Shown: piece after piece, positions 60,409-64,000 of the stretch
How the letters are laid out: each line of letters opens with the position of its first letter
How positions within the stretch are numbered: the first letter of the stretch is position 1
NCBI GenBank assembly: GCA_016191235.1
Contig: JACPOZ010000011.1
Location: 1-64,000, forward strand
Direction of reading: 5' to 3'
Length of the DNA stretch: 64,000 bases
From: Gammaproteobacteria bacterium
GTDB lineage: Bacteria > Pseudomonadota > Gammaproteobacteria > Ga0077554 > Ga007554
The notes under the pieces: model-generated
What the model was told of the DNA's origin: nothing
The model's input: only the letters and a program-made list of their open reading frames with translations
Databases searched by the model: none
Made by a program: the position numbers and the translations under genes

Positions 60409-61179
60409 ATGAGTATTCTGCTGACGCGCGCCGTCGAATCACTGGTGCTTCCGCCTGCCATAAATCTGGTACTGGGTGTGATAGGGCTTATCCTGCTGCG
60501 CAAGCACAAACGCGCCGCCATCGCCCTGTTGGCGTTGTCGATGGTGACCTTATATATTTTCAGCATACCCTTCACTTCACTCTCGCTGATGCGCTCGCTG
60601 CAAACCTATCCTGCCCTCACCGCCAAAGATCTGCGCCATCCAGAAGCGCAGGCCATCGTTGTGCTCGGCGCAGGACGCAACTATGACGCGCCGGAATATG
60701 GCGGCGATACGGCGTCCAAACTCGCCCTGGAGCGCCTGCGCTACGGTGCGTATCTGCACCGCCACACCGGCCTGCCCGTGCTGGTTAGCGGCGGCGCCCT
60801 GCATGGCGAGGCATACTCCGAAGCACATATCATGAAAGATGTGATGGTCAACGACTTCCGCGTTCCGGTACGTTGGACAGAAGAGCGCAGCATCACCACC
60901 GCCGAAAACGCCGACTTCAGCCGCCCCATCCTTGCGCAGGCACACATCCAGCGCGTCTACCTCGTCACCCACGCCTGGCACATGCCACGTGCCGTGCAGG
61001 CATTCCAGCAGGCAGGGATTAACATCATTCCCGCCCCTACTGGCTTCACCACCCCCTGGCCGATCGAACGGGGCGGATTCGCCTGGCTGCCTTCCGCGCA
61101 CGCGCTGCAAACATCCAGCTACGCACTGCATGAACTGGGCGGGCGGCTATGGTATTGGCTGCGGGGATTAATTAATTAA
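60409..61179 (+). CDS. YdcF-like (DUF218) membrane protein
   Basis: The 256-residue product has two N-terminal membrane helices (about 12-28 and 35-52) and a DUF218 domain with AIVVLGAGRNYDAPEYGG, LPVLVSGGALHGEAYSEA, ERSITTAENADFS and VYLVTHAWHMPRAVQAFQQAG. Members include ElyC, which acts in cell-envelope precursor metabolism. It begins 3 bp after cca and is probably cotranscribed. Exact function unknown. Confidence 0.88.
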   Translation: MSILLTRAVESLVLPPAINLVLGVIGLILLRKHKRAAIALLALSMVTLYIFSIPFTSLSLMRSLQTYPALTAKDLRHPEAQAIVVLGAGRNYDAPEYGGDTASKLALERLRYGAYLHRHTGLPVLVSGGALHGEAYSEAHIMKDVMVNDFRVPVRWTEERSITTAENADFSRPILAQAHIQRVYLVTHAWHMPRAVQAFQQAGINIIPAPTGFTTPWPIERGGFAWLPSAHALQTSSYALHELGGRLWYWLRGLIN

Positions 61180-61189
61180 GGCGAGGACA

Positions 61190-61232
61190 ATAAAACGAAC
61201 GGCCCCGGCTTATAGAAAAACCAGGGCCGTTC
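61190..61232 (-). terminator. Terminator between the YdcF gene and a small membrane gene
   Basis: GAACGGCCC (61197-61205) pairs with GGGCCGTTC (61224-61232). On the minus strand GTTTTATTG follows, a T-rich tail. It would end the small gene's transcript and could hinder read-through from cca-ydcF. Confidence 0.65.
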
Positions 61233-61237
61233 CTAAT

Positions 61238-61375
61238 CTACAAGCTCGCGTATGACGTGACAAACCTTGCGAATGTCACCGCGACAACAAGGACTACCAG
61301 AATACCTGCGACGGTGGGAGCAATATCCTTCATGGGATAAAGATCCTTCACCTCCTTTTGTTTGCTTGGCTGCAT
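61238..61375 (-). CDS. 45-residue membrane protein
   Basis: MQPSKQKEVKDLYPMKDIAP is followed by one helix (about 21-40, TVAGILVVLVVAVTFARFVT) and a short end. A GGGAGGG site is well placed before the ATG at 61375, and a terminator follows the stop. The frame open to 61546 runs into a MITE and is rejected. Function unknown. Confidence 0.65.
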   Translation of the reverse strand: MQPSKQKEVKDLYPMKDIAPTVAGILVVLVVAVTFARFVTSYASL

Positions 61376-61423
61376 GACACATCCCTCCCAGATAAACACC
61401 ATAACAGTGACTAACCCAGTTGC

Positions 61424-61589
61424 TAGCCCGAATGTTTCATAAATTCGCGTGATGATCGCGCCGGATTTTGATTGATAGGGGAATTTTGTGAAGAAGCGCC
61501 GTAGTGATTCATACGGCCGACTGAACAAAATTACCATAGCGATCAAAAGACCAGCGAGGGCACGTGTAATTTATGAAACATTCGGGCTA
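61424..61589. mobile_element. MITE with 22-bp terminal inverted repeats
   Basis: TAGCCCGAATGTTTCATAAA.. (61424-61445) is the exact complement of 61568-61589. The 166-bp element has no transposase gene and an internal region of about 120 bp with imperfect self-complementarity. It lies just upstream of the 45-residue membrane gene and may supply its promoter. Confidence 0.75.
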
Positions 61590-61820
61590 AATGCATCGGA
61601 ACCTACCAAACCGCACCACCGGACTACAAAAGCTCCGCTGCACGAAGCAGTCTATAGCAAAAAACTCGGGTATTCCAAGAGAAATATTTCGGCGTACGAT
61701 TTGTTGGATATTATTTATATCTTATGAAATAAGCCCTTATTAACACAATAAATAAATGGTTATTGTCAAAAATAATTTCATGTCTTGATAAAAAATACGC
61801 GCGTTTCAACCCGAATTTTT
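61590..61820 (+). other. 231-bp AT-rich gap between the MITE and putA
   Basis: AT-rich towards putA (61680-61800). No gene, terminator hairpin or clear repeat was seen. Confidence 0.35.
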
Positions 61821-64000
61821 CTATAAAGACAGCAAAGCAGCATTTCCTCCAACCGCTGCTGTATTGGTGCTCACCACCCGTTCTGTGGCGAAACGTAGCA
61901 AGGTATGCGGGCCACCCGCCTTGGGTCCGGTGCCGGAGAGGCCTTCGCCGCCGAAGGGTTGCACGCCGACTACGGCGCCAATCATGTTGCGGTTGACGTA
62001 GATATTGCCGATGCGCGCGCGGTTTTGAATGCGACGTATGGTTTCCTCGATGCGACTGTGGATACCCAGGGTAAGGCCGTAACCAGTGTGGTTGATTGCG
62101 TCGATCACCTGATCAAGCTTGTCCGATGAATAGCGAAGGATATGCAGACAGGGTCCGAATACTTCGCGCTCTAATCTCTCCAACCGGTCTATTTCAAATA
62201 CACGCGGGGCGAAGAAGGTGCCGTACTCCGTGCCAGGGGGCAAGCTCAATTGATGGATGAGTTTGCCTTCACTTGCCATGCGTTGCGCATGTTTTTCCAG
62301 TGTTTCTCTGGCAGCAGCATCTATCACTGGCCCAATATCCGTCTCAAGCAATGCAGGGTCGCCGATGCGTAACTCATCCATTGCGCCTTGCAGAACGGAA
62401 AGCACACGCGGGGCAATTTCATTTTGCAGGAATAACACGCGCAACGCGGAGCAGCGCTGCCCCGCGCTGTTAAAGGAAGAACGAATGACATCATTCACTA
62501 CCTGCTCGACAAGCGCGGAGCTGTCCACAATCATTGCATTCTGCCCGCCGGTTTCGGCAATGAATGGCACGATGGCGCCAGGGCGAGCGGCAAGCGTTAG
62601 ATTGATGCTGCGCGCGGTTTCGGTAGCGCCGGTGAAGGCCACTCCGGCAATGCGCGGATCGGCGATGAGTTTGTTACCTACCACATCGCCCTTGCCGGGC
62701 AACAGGTGCAGCACATCGACTGGCACGCCCGCCTCATGCAACAGGCACACGGCGTGTGCGGCAATCAATGGGGTTTGGCTGGCGGGTTTGGCAATCACAG
62801 CATTGCCCGCGGCGAGCGCCGCAGTGATCTGGCCGGTAAAGATAGCCAGCGGAAAATTCCACGGGCTGATACAGGCAAACACGCCTCGCCCATGCAGGCT
62901 GAGTTGATTGCGTTCGCCCACGGGTCCAGGCAGCACCCTCGGCGCGGCAAAGTCGCGGCGCGCAAGGCAGGCGTAGTAACGGCAATAGTCCACCGCCTCG
63001 CGCACTTCCGCGAGCGCATCCGAAATCGTCTTGCCGCCTTCGCGCACGCACAAGGCGATAAATTCCGCCTGGCGCTGTTCAAACAAATCAGCCGCCCGCA
63101 GCAGACATTCTGCGCGCTTTTCCGCAGGCGTACCGTCCCAGCCATGAGCAGCATTCGAAGCACGTTGCAGCGCCTGTTCAACCATTCCAGTATCAGCCAG
63201 CACCACAGAACCCACTTCCCTGCGATTGTCATGCGGATCAACCACGCAGTGGGTTATGCCTGGGAGCATCTCACCACCAACCATGGGTGCGACAGACCAG
63301 TGACGCGCCAGCGGCTCGCACAACGCCTGGGACAGCCCTTCAATTTCCAGTGGATCAGAGAGATTGATGCCATACGCATTGCGTCGTTCTGTACCATACA
63401 AATCAGCCGGCAATGGCAGATACGGATGCGGTTTGATTTTTAAACTGCTCAACTCAATCGCCGGGTCTGCAATCACCTGCTCGATCGGCGCCCGCTCATC
63501 CGCAATGCGATTGACAAACGAGGTATTGGCGCCATTCTCCAGCAACCGCCGCACCAGGTAGGGAAGTAGATCCGTTTCATTACCCACCGGCGCATACACC
63601 CGGCATGCCACATTTAATTTGTCGGCCCCCACCAGCTCGCCGTACAAGGCTTCACCCATGCCATGCAGGCGCTGGAACTCAAAATTGCGATCCTGCCCTG
63701 CCAGTTCGAGGATATACGCCACAGTGTGCGCATTGTGCGTGGCGAATTGCGGATAAAAGGCATCACGCGCAGAGAGTAAGCGCTTGGCGCAAGCGAGATA
63801 AGAGACATCCGTGGCGGCCTTGCGGGTAAATACCGGATAGCTCACCAATCCTTGCACCTGTGCGCGCTTGATCTCGGTGTCCCAGTAGGCGCCCTTTACC
63901 AGGCGTAACGGGATACGGCGCTTCTCGCAGCGCGCCAGGCTTGCCAACCAATCCAGCACATAAGGCGCACGTTTCTGGTAGCTCTGCACGGCAAGGCCAA
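61821..64000 (-). CDS. putA: Bifunctional proline dehydrogenase/P5C dehydrogenase, 3' part
   Basis: The visible 726 residues continue past the right edge. They hold the C-terminal part of the FAD proline dehydrogenase barrel (RIPLRLVKGAYWDTEIKRAQVQG, ATHNAHTV, QRLHGMGEALY) and a complete aldehyde-dehydrogenase domain with PWNFPLAIFTGQ, general base Glu in IAETGGQNAMIV and nucleophile Cys in NSAGQRCSALRVL. PutA turns proline into glutamate in two steps with channelling. Whether the N-terminal DNA-binding domain is present cannot be seen. Confidence 0.94.
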   Translation of the reverse strand, partial: GLAVQSYQKRAPYVLDWLASLARCEKRRIPLRLVKGAYWDTEIKRAQVQGLVSYPVFTRKAATDVSYLACAKRLLSARDAFYPQFATHNAHTVAYILELAGQDRNFEFQRLHGMGEALYGELVGADKLNVACRVYAPVGNETDLLPYLVRRLLENGANTSFVNRIADERAPIEQVIADPAIELSSLKIKPHPYLPLPADLYGTERRNAYGINLSDPLEIEGLSQALCEPLARHWSVAPMVGGEMLPGITHCVVDPHDNRREVGSVVLADTGMVEQALQRASNAAHGWDGTPAEKRAECLLRAADLFEQRQAEFIALCVREGGKTISDALAEVREAVDYCRYYACLARRDFAAPRVLPGPVGERNQLSLHGRGVFACISPWNFPLAIFTGQITAALAAGNAVIAKPASQTPLIAAHAVCLLHEAGVPVDVLHLLPGKGDVVGNKLIADPRIAGVAFTGATETARSINLTLAARPGAIVPFIAETGGQNAMIVDSSALVEQVVNDVIRSSFNSAGQRCSALRVLFLQNEIAPRVLSVLQGAMDELRIGDPALLETDIGPVIDAAARETLEKHAQRMASEGKLIHQLSLPPGTEYGTFFAPRVFEIDRLERLEREVFGPCLHILRYSSDKLDQVIDAINHTGYGLTLGIHSRIEETIRRIQNRARIGNIYVNRNMIGAVVGVQPFGGEGLSGTGPKAGGPHTLLRFATERVVSTNTAAVGGNAALLSL

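Noticed and set aside
61376-61546. Longer form of the 45-residue membrane protein (102 residues)
   Set aside because: The extra part is read from the MITE, while the inner ATG has a strong ribosome-binding site.

Overview
The window is a moderately GC-rich, gene-dense bacterial chromosome segment. Gene order points to Gammaproteobacteria or a close relative: rplU-rpmA-obgE, dapF-DUF484-xerC, lptFG divergent from pepA-holC-valS, folC-dedD, sspA-sspB, an ArgA-type acetylglutamate synthase and ETF with ETF-ubiquinone oxidoreductase. Housekeeping genes dominate. The nitrite/NO block suggests a respiratory or chemolithotrophic life style. No genus can be named from the sequence alone.

Layout. 1-2.1 kb: window-edge transposase fragment, then rplU, rpmA, obgE. 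2.1-10.6 kb: a copper/nitrogen-oxide block on the minus strand. It has the order of the Nitrosomonas ncgABC-nirK locus (two-domain multicopper oxidase, two c-type cytochromes, copper nitrite reductase), followed downstream by a CusB/CusA-type metal efflux pair. A divergent NsrR-type regulator sits behind an operator-bearing intergenic region that also holds broken copies of both flanking genes. 10.6-21.7 kb: aroE, a PstS-like/GGDEF-EAL signalling pair, hemB, an adenylate kinase with a long histone-H1-like tail, ppa, a CDF metal exporter, dapF-DUF484-xerC and a small globin. 22-33.5 kb: secreted proteins of unknown function, an aldehyde dehydrogenase, argA, small membrane proteins, sspAB, and metZ under an apparent SAM-II riboswitch. 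33.5-46.6 kb: lptFG, pepA, holC, valS, dedD, folC, recQ. 46.7-52 kb: ferredoxin-NADP reductase, etfAB, a LysR regulator and ETF-QO. 52-56.8 kb: a self-regulated tetR-adaptor-RND efflux operon. 57-64 kb: a Sel1-repeat protein, cca, a YdcF-like protein, a small membrane protein next to a MITE, and the 3' part of putA.

Repeats stand out. Four copies of a 145-208 bp imperfectly palindromic element sit between genes, three of them between convergent genes. Their two ends match each other within a copy but differ between copies, and an internal unit is present 0, 1, 2 or 3 times. The same unit also lies in frame inside holC. There are also three copies of a CCACAGAG-type inverted repeat, a perfect 28-bp inverted repeat, and a MITE with 22-bp terminal inverted repeats.

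The best candidates for something new are the repeat family with matched ends and its spread into holC; the Adk-histone-tail fusion; the rearranged ncgA/nsrR intergenic region with a short ORF that mimics the NcgA N-terminus; the SAM-II riboswitch on metZ; and the in-frame N-terminal extension of ValS. No CRISPR array, rRNA or tRNA gene was recognised.
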